Source: an uncultured Anaerolineaceae bacterium (lineage in GTDB: Bacteria > Chloroflexota > Anaerolineae > Anaerolineales > Anaerolineaceae). Taken from it: DNA of 6,004 nucleotides. Both the position numbers and the translations under genes were made by a program. Shown here in pieces: positions 1 through 6,004 of this stretch (positions within the stretch are counted from its first letter, which is position 1; each line of letters opens with the position of its first letter). The notes under the pieces were generated by a model, which saw only the letters and a program-made list of their open reading frames with translations, had not been told where the DNA came from and did not search any database. The stretch lies in the NCBI GenBank assembly GCA_937907495.1, contig CALESS010000213.1:1-6004 (forward strand). The letters are read 5' to 3'.

Positions 1-1062
1 CGCAACGATATGGCCCGCATCATCCGGCAGATTGAAGGGGAAGCCCGGGCAGAAGGCGAGAAACGGGCTCGAGAGCTGATTGCGGATGCCATCCAACGGG
101 TGGCTTCGGATCATGTGGCAGAAGTCACCACCTCAGTAGTGGTTCTGCCAAATGATGATATGAAAGGCCGGATTGTGGGTCGGAATGGCCGCAACATCCG
201 GGCATTTGAGCAGGCCGCAGGCGTGGACGTGATTGTAGATGATACGCCGGAAGCTGTGACGGTTTCCTGTTTTGACCCGGTGCGGCGGGAGATTGCCCGC
301 CGGGCGCTCGCCCGCTTGATTCAGGATGGACGAATTCATCCGGCCCACATCGAGAAAATTCTGGCCGATGAACAGAAAGCAGTCGAAAAAGATATCGCCG
401 AAGCCGGTGAAGAGGCTGCTTTCGAAGCCGGGGTGGCAGGGCTGCACCCGGAGATTTTGAAAGTTCTTGGCCGGTTGAAATACAGAACCTCTTATGGTCA
501 AAACCAACTGGCGCATGCAGTGGAGGTAAGCAAGCTGGCGGCGGTCATTGCTGCCGAGCTGGGGGCGGATATTGATGTCAGCAAGGCCGGCGCATTGCTG
601 CACGATTTGGGCAAGGCAATGGATCATAACACCGATGGTACGCATGCCATGATCGGGGCAGAATTTGCCCGGCGCTATAACGTGCACCCCCGGATTGTGA
701 ATGTGATTGCTTCCCACCATCATGAGGTGGACCAGGAGAGCGTGGAAGCGGTCATCGCAGAAGCCGCGGATGCCATCTCCGGGGCGCGCCCGGGTGCCCG
801 CCGCGAAGACCTGGAACAATACCTCAAACGGCTGCGGGCATTGGAAGACATTGCCAACTCCTATAAAGGCGTGCAGCAATCGTTTGCCATCCAGGCCGGT
901 CGTGAAGTGCGGATTATCGTGAAGCCGGAAGATATTGACGATTTGGAATCAGCCCGGCTGGCACGAGATATCGCCAAGAAGATTGAAGAAACCATGCAAT
1001 ATCCCGGTCAGATTAAGGTGACCGTAATTCGGGAGACCCGGGCAACCGAGTTTGCCAAGTAA
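1..1062 (+). CDS. rny: Ribonuclease Y, C-terminal part (5' end outside window)
   Basis: Endoribonuclease that starts decay of many bacterial mRNAs; in the family it is anchored to the inner face of the membrane by an N-terminal helix. Frame 1 is open from the first base (R-N-D before the first visible Met at 10), so the gene starts upstream and that Met is internal. About 353 residues are visible against a usual length of a little over 500; the membrane anchor and most of the coiled coil are missing. Counting from Met 10: end of the coiled coil at about 1-35; KH RNA-binding domain at about 40-105 with [12 protein letters not shown] at 53-64; then RRE and [14 protein letters not shown] at 158-165; HD domain with His169, the His198-Asp199 pair in LLHDLGKA, and a SHHH cluster at 236-239; then the family signatures RPGARRE, AIQAGRE and [12 protein letters not shown]. 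The protein ends in FAK, typical of the family. The KH loop reads GRNG where GREG is usual. Identification is firm. Confidence 0.96.
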   Translation, partial: RNDMARIIRQIEGEARAEGEKRARELIADAIQRVASDHVAEVTTSVVVLPNDDMKGRIVGRNGRNIRAFEQAAGVDVIVDDTPEAVTVSCFDPVRREIARRALARLIQDGRIHPAHIEKILADEQKAVEKDIAEAGEEAAFEAGVAGLHPEILKVLGRLKYRTSYGQNQLAHAVEVSKLAAVIAAELGADIDVSKAGALLHDLGKAMDHNTDGTHAMIGAEFARRYNVHPRIVNVIASHHHEVDQESVEAVIAEAADAISGARPGARREDLEQYLKRLRALEDIANSYKGVQQSFAIQAGREVRIIVKPEDIDDLESARLARDIAKKIEETMQYPGQIKVTVIRETRATEFAK

Positions 1063-1078
1063 CCCATACCACGTAATC

Positions 1079-1111
1079 GCTCCGGAGCAGAAATACTCCG
1101 GAGCTTTTTTT
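1079..1111 (+). terminator. Rho-independent terminator of rny
   Basis: A perfect 9-bp GC-rich stem (GCTCCGGAG at 1079-1087 pairing with CTCCGGAGC at 1096-1104) encloses an 8-nt loop and is followed at once by seven T residues (1105-1111). It begins 16 nt after the rny stop codon. The T-run lies only on the plus-strand side, so it serves rny rather than the converging operon. Confidence 0.93.
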
Positions 1112-1130
1112 ATGGATGATCTGCAGGTGG

Positions 1131-1165
1131 CGAAAAGAAAATATCCGGCCGGGATTGAATATTTT
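1131..1165 (-). terminator. Possible weak terminator of the four-gene operon
   Basis: Reading the minus strand just after the stop codon of the metallo-hydrolase gene, a short ATCC-CGGCC-GGAT hairpin is flanked by AAAAT and ATTTT, which can extend the pairing across a small bulge. The T-rich run ATTTTCTTTTC follows. The stem is short and AT-rich, so this is only a candidate. The strong rny hairpin further along has no T-run in this direction. Read-through into the 3' end of rny is therefore possible. Confidence 0.35.
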
Positions 1166-1795
1166 TCAGAGAAACGGATTGAGTTTAATTTCATCTGTTA
1201 CGGTGGTGGCCGGACCGTGACCGGGCAGGAGGCCGTAAGCAGGGGGAAGGGTGAAAACTTGGGATTGAATGCTCTCAATGAGGGAATGAGGGTCTCCGCC
1301 GGGTAAATCCGTCCGACCAACGCCGCGGTAAAAGATCAAATCTCCGGTGAGGGCTATTTGATTGCCATGCAGGACAAAGATCACAGAGCCGGGTGAATGC
1401 CCGGGTGTGTGGCGGATTTCGATTTCTTCCTGGCCGAGGTGGATTTTCTGACCGTGATGAAAATGGAAACCAGGCGCCCGATCGGGTTGAAAGGTGAGGC
1501 CAAAGAGGGAGGCGCCGCCGCCGTTCTCCCACAGGGGCAAGTCGGAGGGGTGAAGGGCGATTTTCACCGGGGATTCGTAGTGGTTGGACAGGGTCAGGGC
1601 ATTGACCATATGGTCAAAGTGGGCATGGGTCAGCAAGATGAAGCGCAAACGATATTCGTTTTCCTCCAGCAGGTCCAACATTGGTTCCAGCTCAAAGGAG
1701 GGATCCACAACCGCGGCTTCGCCAGATTTTTCATCCCCTAGAATATACGTATTGTTTTCCAATGGTCCAAGGATAAGGGTGTGAATTGTAAGCAT
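1166..1795 (-). CDS. Metallo-beta-lactamase-fold hydrolase, YcbL / glyoxalase II-like
   Basis: Soluble binuclear metal hydrolase of 209 residues, close to the usual size of the single-domain YcbL-like branch. It lacks the C-terminal domain of true glyoxalase II. All metal ligands are present: His57, His59, Asp61 and His62 in THAHFDH; His133 in HTPGHSPGS; Asp152 in TGDLIF; His193 in GHGPATT. The ending GPATTVTDEIKLNPFL matches the branch's usual GPATT...NPFL tail. Family members act on thioesters such as S-lactoylglutathione or on other small esters; which one applies here cannot be told. It is the last gene of the operon: its ATG directly follows the TAA of the MFS gene (TAAATG), with a GGAG site six bases upstream inside the MFS gene, which suggests coupled translation. 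Fold and metal-hydrolase class are firm; the substrate is unknown. Confidence 0.9.
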   Translation of the reverse strand: MLTIHTLILGPLENNTYILGDEKSGEAAVVDPSFELEPMLDLLEENEYRLRFILLTHAHFDHMVNALTLSNHYESPVKIALHPSDLPLWENGGGASLFGLTFQPDRAPGFHFHHGQKIHLGQEEIEIRHTPGHSPGSVIFVLHGNQIALTGDLIFYRGVGRTDLPGGDPHSLIESIQSQVFTLPPAYGLLPGHGPATTVTDEIKLNPFL

Positions 1796-2956
1796 TTACT
1801 TCTCCGAGAGTGAGGGGACGGGAGCCTCCAGGTGTGAACGGGAAAGACGCGGGAGGATGAGTGTGGAAAAAATGAAAACGAGAATGAGTAGAACCAGGCT
1901 GCCAGGATAAACGTAGATGGGATTGAAGGTATAGAGAAAACCTGCCGCAATCGGGGCAAGCATCAAAGCAATGGCATTGGCGGTTTCAAGCAGACCAAAG
2001 GCCAGACCGGTGTTGCGGGATTGGGTGATCTGGCGGGACATGGCGAGCAGCATGGCTTTGCACAGGCGGTAGCCACCGATGAATAAGTAGCCAAAGCCCA
2101 GCATCCAGGGGCTGGTGGATTTCCAAAGGACGATGGAAAAAACCATCAGAACGGCCTGGCCTGCCAGGATGCCGACGGCGGGATTGAGATGACCGAGCAA
2201 CAGGGCGATGAGGGCGGTTCCCAAAGATCCGATCGAACCGATCTGCCCGACCTGAGAGAGATCGAGATGGCGAATCTCTTGCAGGAAGTTGGGGGAGAGG
2301 GGTTGGGGAAAGTAAGTGGAGAGGGAAACCAAAAAACCCAACAACAATAACCAGATAAAGGAATGATTCGAGCGCAAGGCCTTGATGGATTTCCGGGAAG
2401 AGTGCTGCTGCTCTGCAGGCGCCGGTGAAACAAACAGGACCAAAATTGTGGAGACAACAAATAGACCGGCGGCGATGCGATAGACCAGGGGCAGGCCGTG
2501 GGATTCTCCAATCATTCCGCCAAGGGTGGGACCAATGACCATGCCAAAATTGAAGAGGGCGGTGGTGAAGGTGATGGCCCGGCCTACAGACCACTTGCCA
2601 CGGCGGGCAGCGATATAGCTGTTCATGGGAGCGAGAACGAAGGAGGTGAGGCCGTACATCAGCATGCCGATGACGAAAACAGCCAAAGAGTTTGCCAGGG
2701 CCATCACCAGTGCGGAGAGAGCGCCAAACATCCACGAACCCCACATAAAGGGGCGGGAACCGAACTTATCCGATAGCAGGCCGGCGGGGATCTGGAAGAG
2801 GAGGATGGCAACCCCCATGGCGCCAAGGATTGAGCCAATCAGGATCGGAGATGCACCCCATTGTGCCAGGTAAATGGGCTGGAAGTAGGTGAACATACCT
2901 TCTCCGATGCCCCAGAAAAACAGGGAAAAAGCAACCAGGAATAAATCCCGATTCAT
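1796..2956 (-). CDS. Major facilitator superfamily (MFS) transporter
   Basis: Integral membrane carrier of 386 residues, a normal length for a 12-helix MFS protein. Hydrophobic segments fill the sequence in two halves separated by a polar, basic loop at about 178-197. The loop between helices 2 and 3 holds the MFS motif A as GLLSDKFGSR (59-68), with Asp63 and a basic residue at 68. Helix 5 carries GPTLGGMIGE (142-151), matching the G-rich motif seen in many drug and sugar exporters. There is no signal peptide; the N-terminus is MNRD followed directly by helix 1. Its ATG overlaps the stop of the upstream hydrolase gene by four bases (ATGA), and only a weak, distant AGGAA lies upstream, so it is probably translated by coupling. 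Substrate and direction of transport cannot be read from the sequence. An exporter or an uptake carrier for a product of the neighbouring hydrolases are both possible. Confidence 0.9.
   Translation of the reverse strand: MNRDLFLVAFSLFFWGIGEGMFTYFQPIYLAQWGASPILIGSILGAMGVAILLFQIPAGLLSDKFGSRPFMWGSWMFGALSALVMALANSLAVFVIGMLMYGLTSFVLAPMNSYIAARRGKWSVGRAITFTTALFNFGMVIGPTLGGMIGESHGLPLVYRIAAGLFVVSTILVLFVSPAPAEQQHSSRKSIKALRSNHSFIWLLLLGFLVSLSTYFPQPLSPNFLQEIRHLDLSQVGQIGSIGSLGTALIALLLGHLNPAVGILAGQAVLMVFSIVLWKSTSPWMLGFGYLFIGGYRLCKAMLLAMSRQITQSRNTGLAFGLLETANAIALMLAPIAAGFLYTFNPIYVYPGSLVLLILVFIFSTLILPRLSRSHLEAPVPSLSEK
1802..1805 (-). promoter_or_regulatory. Ribosome binding site of the metallo-hydrolase gene
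   Basis: GGAG on the minus strand, six bases before the ATG at 1795 and lying within the last codons of the MFS gene. Together with the abutting TAAATG it supports this start and a stop-restart mode of translation. Confidence 0.7.
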
Positions 2957-3717
2957 ACGGGTGGGAGTTCCTGGATGAAATTGAGGATGGCCTGGAAGGC
3001 CAGGCCGCGATCATCGCTTAACAAGATCGAATGCCCGGCTTTTTCCAGCCAGAAAATTGATTTCTGGAGGGATTTGATCTGGGAGTAAATAAATTCAGCA
3101 TTGGATTCCGGAACCCAGGGGTCATCTTTGGATTGAATGATCAGCGCAGGGGCCGAGACAAGGGGCAGGGATTTCCTCAATTGGAGCTGAAGTTTGTGGA
3201 CTTCGAAGTGAATTTTGGATGGGTAAGAAGGATAAGCAGGATAATCCGGTTCGCGCCGGGCACCGGGAGATTGGCGGTCTTTGCCAGCCCCTTTATACAT
3301 GGTGGGGAAGAAAACGCGCTGGAAGTAGAACCCAAATGGAATCCGGGTCGGGATGGGAGAGGCGGGCGTGGCAAGGGTGACGACCCCCGCTACGGGCAGC
3401 TCGGTGGATGAAATCAGTGAAAGAATTCCCCCCATGGATTGACCGATGAAAAGAATGCGATCGGTGAGATTGGCAAGCAGGGAATAGGCGGTTTCCAAAT
3501 CCAACAGCCAATCCGTCCACTGGGTGTGGCGCAGGTCTTGAGGCGTGGATCCGTGCCCTGCCAGCCGCACCCCCAGGGCGGTGATGCCATTCTCGGCAAG
3601 AAATTTGCCGAGGAGAAGGGTTTCTTCGGGCATGGAGGTGAATCCATGCGTCAGAATGCAACCCGTGCGGCCAGCGGGGAAGAGGTAAGGCTCAGAACCT
3701 GTTACAAGGCGGGACAT
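2953..3717 (-). CDS. Alpha/beta-hydrolase, carboxylesterase / monoacylglycerol lipase type
   Basis: Soluble serine hydrolase of 254 residues, the usual size of small bacterial carboxylesterases of the Est30 kind. Visible in order: the oxyanion-hole loop HGFTSMPEE (24-32); GVRLAGHGSTP (49-59), typical of this branch; the nucleophile elbow GQSMGG with Ser94; the probable acid Asp199 in SKDDPWVP; and His229 in KAGHSILLSDDR. The catalytic triad is therefore complete. The lid region (about 120-175) contains a short run of Tyr-Pro pairs spaced three residues apart. No signal peptide is seen, so it is probably cytoplasmic. The start lies one base after the stop of the M24 peptidase gene, with GGGGGAG ten bases upstream (3728-3734). 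Members hydrolyse short or medium acyl esters; the natural substrate is unknown, and a lactonase or amidase role cannot be excluded. Confidence 0.88.
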   Translation of the reverse strand: MSRLVTGSEPYLFPAGRTGCILTHGFTSMPEETLLLGKFLAENGITALGVRLAGHGSTPQDLRHTQWTDWLLDLETAYSLLANLTDRILFIGQSMGGILSLISSTELPVAGVVTLATPASPIPTRIPFGFYFQRVFFPTMYKGAGKDRQSPGARREPDYPAYPSYPSKIHFEVHKLQLQLRKSLPLVSAPALIIQSKDDPWVPESNAEFIYSQIKSLQKSIFWLEKAGHSILLSDDRGLAFQAILNFIQELPPV

Positions 3718-3718
3718 C

Positions 3719-4825
3719 TCAGGCCGGCTCCCCCAGGTGGATCAGTTCCCGCGGCAGGCTGGAAAGAACAGAGCAACCCTGTTCGGAGATAATGACATTA
3801 TCTTCAATGCGGACACCAGCTTTACCGGGCAGGTAGATGCCGGGTTCAATGGTGAAAGCCATCCCGGGGCGCATAACCAGGTCGTTTTCCGCATAGATAT
3901 AAGGCGGCTCGTGCACTTCCATGCCGATGCCGTGTCCCGTACGATGGATGAAAAATTCGCCGTAGCCGGCTTCTTCAATGACCGTTCGGGCTGCCCGGTC
4001 TATGGATCCGGCAGTAACGCCGGGTTGACTGGCCATCCGCCCGGCGGCATTGGATTGGTGTACGATCTCGACGATGCGGGCAAGTTCATCCTCCACCGGA
4101 CCGATGGCAAAAGTGCGGGTCAAATCGGAGATGTAATCCTGATAGGTGGCACCCCAATCAATGATCAACAATTCACCGGATTGAACAGGACGATCGGACA
4201 CAGTGGCATGCGGATTGGCGGCGTTGGGTCCGCAAGCAACGATGGGATCGAAGGAGGACCCGTTGCGTGAGCCAGCGCGGATGAGGTTGATCGTCAACTC
4301 GAAGGCGATTTGGGCTTCGGTGACGCCGGTTCTGACCATGGGCAAGGTGGCGAGCAGGGCGTTTTCGGCAATTTTCACGGCAGTCTGCATGGCCTGGATC
4401 TCTGCGAAGTTTTTCTGAATCCGCATGGCTGCCAGCAGGTCATCGGCGGAGGAGAAATCCGCAGCAGGCGCTGCATGTTGCAGAAAGTTTAATTCCTGGA
4501 AGCGCATGCGAGAAGATTCAACGCCAATGCGGGCATGTTCCAGCCGAAGGGTTTGGACTGCCGTATCAAAGGCGGCCTGCCAGCTTGCGGGATTATCTGA
4601 AAATGTGACCACTTCCACCGGGAGGGTGGTTTGGGCGCTTTTACCAGCCTCCAGCCCCGGCACGATGAGGATATTTTTCTCATCCGTAAGGATGAGGGTA
4701 ACCGGCCTTTCGCTGGGATGAAAGTGCAAGCCGGTCAGGTAGGTCAGGCTGGGTCCCGGCAAGAGGACAAGAGCATCCAGGCGAGATGATGATAATTGGT
4801 GAGCAAGCAGATTGACGATTGACAT
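3719..4825 (-). CDS. M24 family metallopeptidase (Xaa-Pro aminopeptidase / Xaa-Pro dipeptidase type)
   Basis: Cytoplasmic pita-bread-fold peptidase of 368 residues that would remove residues before proline or split Xaa-Pro dipeptides. Residues 1-135 form the creatinase-like N-terminal domain (LVLLPGPSLTYLTGLHFHPSER); about 140-355 is the catalytic domain. All five expected metal ligands are present: Asp223 (IDWGA), Asp234 (SDLTRTF), His298 (TGHGIG), Glu327 (IEPGIY) and Glu341 (VRIEDN). His206 (NPHAT) and His305 (EVHEPP) match the catalytic histidines. I chose the ATG at 4825 because GGAGGT stands five bases before it and a TATAAT box stands 24 bases before it. An in-frame ATG 22 codons further up would lie upstream of that promoter and adds residues unlike the family. 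First gene of the operon. Whether it is an aminopeptidase or a dipeptidase cannot be settled from motifs. Confidence 0.93.
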   Translation of the reverse strand: MSIVNLLAHQLSSSRLDALVLLPGPSLTYLTGLHFHPSERPVTLILTDEKNILIVPGLEAGKSAQTTLPVEVVTFSDNPASWQAAFDTAVQTLRLEHARIGVESSRMRFQELNFLQHAAPAADFSSADDLLAAMRIQKNFAEIQAMQTAVKIAENALLATLPMVRTGVTEAQIAFELTINLIRAGSRNGSSFDPIVACGPNAANPHATVSDRPVQSGELLIIDWGATYQDYISDLTRTFAIGPVEDELARIVEIVHQSNAAGRMASQPGVTAGSIDRAARTVIEEAGYGEFFIHRTGHGIGMEVHEPPYIYAENDLVMRPGMAFTIEPGIYLPGKAGVRIEDNVIISEQGCSVLSSLPRELIHLGEPA

Positions 4826-4830
4826 GGAGT

Positions 4831-4836
4831 ACCTCC
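4831..4836 (-). promoter_or_regulatory. Ribosome binding site deciding the M24 peptidase start
   Basis: GGAGGT on the minus strand, a full match to the Shine-Dalgarno core, five bases before the ATG at 4825. It selects this start over the longer in-frame one at 4891. Confidence 0.85.
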
Positions 4837-4849
4837 GCAGATGGGGTGG

Positions 4850-4879
4850 ATTATAGCCTGAATTGGGCGGCAGAGATAA
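4850..4879 (-). promoter_or_regulatory. Candidate promoter of the four-gene operon
   Basis: A perfect TATAAT (-10) lies on the minus strand at 4850-4855, 24 bases before the peptidase ATG, which would give a leader of roughly 17-18 bases. The -35 region is poor: the best fit is TTATCT at 4874-4879 with an 18-base spacer, three of six matches to TTGACA. There is no TG extension. The promoter may be weak or activator-dependent. No operator palindrome is obvious. Confidence 0.55.
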
Positions 4880-4922
4880 AAATTTAAGCAATCTCCTGGC
4901 GCTCGCAGGTTGGCAAAATTTC

Positions 4923-4951
4923 TGGACAGGGCAGAAGGGCTGTGCTATAAT
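4923..4951 (+). promoter_or_regulatory. Strong sigma-70-type promoter of tRNA-Gln
   Basis: TGGACA (4923-4928, five of six matches to TTGACA) is followed after exactly 17 bases by a perfect TATAAT (4946-4951). TGC directly before it gives an extended -10. The expected start of transcription is near 4958, about ten bases before the mature tRNA 5' end. Confidence 0.85.
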
Positions 4952-4967
4952 TTTGGCCGTTGGGTTT

Positions 4968-5038
4968 TGGGGGCTCGTCTAACGGCAGGACTGCACACTC
5001 TGGATGTGCCTGTAGAGGTTCGAATCCTTTGCCCCCAG
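4968..5038 (+). tRNA. trnQ: tRNA-Gln, anticodon CTG
   Basis: Complete cloverleaf of 71 bases. The acceptor stem TGGGGGC (4968-4974) pairs with GCCCCCA (5031-5037). The D stem is GTCT/GGAC with an AACGGCA loop. The anticodon stem GCACA/TGTGC (4993-4997, 5005-5009) holds the loop CTCTGGA, giving anticodon CTG at 5000-5002, which reads CAG. The variable loop has four bases. The T stem AGAGG/CCTTT carries the loop TTCGAAT. The weak first pair T1-A72 and discriminator G73 are typical of glutamine tRNAs. The 3' CCA is not encoded (CAC follows), so it must be added by a nucleotidyltransferase. It is a single-gene unit with its own promoter and terminator. Confidence 0.96.
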
Positions 5039-5044
5039 CACAAG

Positions 5045-5076
5045 AAGGCCTTCTGATCGCAGGAGGCCTTTTTCTT
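5045..5076 (+). terminator. Rho-independent terminator of tRNA-Gln
   Basis: A 10-bp stem with one G-U pair (AAGGCCTTCT at 5045-5054 with AGGAGGCCTT at 5061-5070) encloses a six-base loop and runs into TTTTTCTT. It starts six bases after the tRNA 3' end. On the opposite strand the hairpin directly follows the stop codon of the converging MFS gene, but there it is followed only by CTTGTG, so it is at best a weak terminator in that direction. Confidence 0.85.
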
Positions 5077-6004
5077 ATCCCCGGATGGAATGGGCAGGGA
5101 CGTCGCGCACGAAAACGATGTACGCCACCGCGGTAAGGAGGGAGGCAATGGCGGCGAGAATAAAGGTAAGGGAGTAATTGAACAAATCCACCAGCCAGCC
5201 GCCCAGGATGGGAGCAATAAAGGTTGCGGGGGCAATGAGAGTGTTTGCCAGGCCAACATAGGTGGCGCGCTCATTTTCAGCACCAAAATCCAGGGTGAAA
5301 GCCAGGCCGACCGTCCAGTAGATGGTGTTCGCCAGGCCGATCAAAATGTAGACCACATAGAACAGCCCCACCGAAGGCGCCAGCCAGGCCAAAACGCAAC
5401 TGAAAAAACAGGCAATGGCCCCCAGGACCATCAGCCATTTCCGGCTCCAACGATCTCCCAGCCAGCCCAGCAACGGATTGGCAACCGTCTGGGTAATCAT
5501 CAGAACACTGGCGAGAATACCGGCAGTCGTTTCCGTAACATGATGAACACGCACCGCATAGACGGTATAAAAGGCGGAAGCCATGAAGCCAAACTGGAGC
5601 AGGAACCGGCAGATGAGAAACCAACGAAAGGACGCATCTGCCTTGAGGATTCTACGAATGGTGTGCCAGAGGGGGATGGAGAAGGTTTCTTCCTCAACGG
5701 GGTTGTCTTCCGGTTCACGGGTGAGGTTGAGGAAGTACCAGGAAATGGTAAAACCAATTACGGCGAAGAAGAAGAGGAGGGTGAAATCCAGCGGGGAGGC
5801 CAATTTTTCCAGGATGACACCCGCAAGCACCGCTGAACCGGAGGAAAGCAGATTGGCGGCGGCAGATTGAAAGCCAAAAAAAGCCCCGCGGTATTGGGAG
5901 GGAATCAGTTTGCCGATCATTAATTGCCAGGCGTTCGCTGCCAGGCCGCCGCCCAACCCCTGCCAGATGAGTAGTAGAAAGGTGAGAATGAGGCGCAGCT
6001 CCTT
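5075..6004 (-). CDS. Major facilitator superfamily (MFS) transporter, N-terminus outside window
   Basis: Membrane carrier of which 309 residues are visible. The frame stays open from the right edge: the 16 codons before the first apparent start (a TTG at 5956) encode a hydrophobic helix (LRLILTFLLLIWQGLGGG). That TTG is therefore internal and the gene begins beyond 6004. Compared with a usual length near 400, roughly the first two helices are missing, including the canonical motif A loop. What remains looks like helices 3-12. A polar loop rich in acidic residues (around EPEDNPVEEE) separates the two halves. The C-terminal half carries the motif A counterpart GWLGDRWSRK in the loop between helices 8 and 9. 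SQYRGAFFGF after the first visible helix resembles the RG motif of many MFS proteins. The gene ends in TAA against the tRNA terminator. It is not an obvious close paralogue of the operon's MFS gene. Substrate unknown. Confidence 0.88.
   Translation of the reverse strand, partial: KELRLILTFLLLIWQGLGGGLAANAWQLMIGKLIPSQYRGAFFGFQSAAANLLSSGSAVLAGVILEKLASPLDFTLLFFFAVIGFTISWYFLNLTREPEDNPVEEETFSIPLWHTIRRILKADASFRWFLICRFLLQFGFMASAFYTVYAVRVHHVTETTAGILASVLMITQTVANPLLGWLGDRWSRKWLMVLGAIACFFSCVLAWLAPSVGLFYVVYILIGLANTIYWTVGLAFTLDFGAENERATYVGLANTLIAPATFIAPILGGWLVDLFNYSLTFILAAIASLLTAVAYIVFVRDVPAHSIRG

Noticed and set aside
133..879. 248-codon open frame on the minus strand opposite rny
   Set aside because: It lies entirely antisense to a clearly conserved gene, its translation shows no domain-like pattern, and it has no good ribosome binding site. 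It is a codon-bias shadow of rny.
1986..2744. 252-codon minus-strand frame inside the first MFS gene
   Set aside because: Alternate frame of the same strand, rich in Arg, His and Pro, with no family features; the 386-residue MFS frame explains the region.
1166..4825. The four-gene operon as a new defence or biosynthetic system
   Set aside because: All four products belong to common housekeeping-type families. There is no nuclease, NTPase, reverse transcriptase, effector or synthase, so nothing beyond co-transcription supports a special system.
4968..5038. tRNA-Gln as an integration site for a mobile element
   Set aside because: tRNA 3' ends are common attachment sites, but I see no integrase and no second copy of the tRNA 3' end in the window.
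5090..5836. 248-codon open frame on the plus strand opposite the second MFS gene
   Set aside because: The translation is Gly/Glu/Gln-rich and low in hydrophobic residues, as expected for the antisense of a membrane protein. The MFS frame on the other strand has clear helices and motifs.
5954..5956. TTG as the start of the second MFS gene
   Set aside because: The frame stays open to the window edge and encodes a membrane helix upstream, and no ribosome binding site precedes the TTG, so the gene is simply cut by the edge.

Overview
The window is an ordinary-looking bacterial chromosomal segment of moderate GC content. Ribonuclease Y, a bacterial-type tRNA-Gln, Shine-Dalgarno sites and rho-independent terminators point to a bacterium outside the enterics. 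The style of the proteins (the RNase Y C-terminal half, the single-domain YcbL-like metallo-hydrolase, the two MFS carriers) reminds me of Chloroflexota, class Anaerolineae. That is an impression from protein flavour and has not been checked by a search.

Layout. (1) Positions 1-1062, plus strand: the C-terminal two thirds of rny (ribonuclease Y), cut by the left edge and closed by a textbook terminator at 1079-1111. (2) Positions 4825 down to 1166, minus strand: a tight four-gene operon, in transcription order an M24 metallopeptidase (Xaa-Pro aminopeptidase/dipeptidase type), an alpha/beta-hydrolase of the carboxylesterase type, an MFS transporter and a metallo-beta-lactamase-fold hydrolase. 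The junctions are a 1-nt gap, a 4-nt ATGA overlap and a 0-nt abutment (TAAATG), so the genes are very probably co-transcribed and translationally coupled. A TATAAT box and a GGAGGT ribosome binding site precede the first gene. (3) Positions 4923-5073, plus strand: a lone tRNA-Gln(CTG) gene with its own strong promoter and terminator, divergent from the operon. (4) Positions 5075-6004, minus strand: a second MFS transporter. It is cut by the right edge, so its N-terminus lies outside the window, and it converges on the tRNA.

How the genes work together. rny and the tRNA are core RNA-metabolism functions and are not obviously linked to the operon. The operon joins three soluble hydrolases with intact active sites to one carrier, which would suit uptake or export of a small molecule plus hydrolytic processing. 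No substrate can be read from the sequence. There are no stretches over 300 bases without a gene. I see no CRISPR array, insertion sequence, prophage gene, toxin-antitoxin pair or recognisable defence system, and nothing that I would call a new system.
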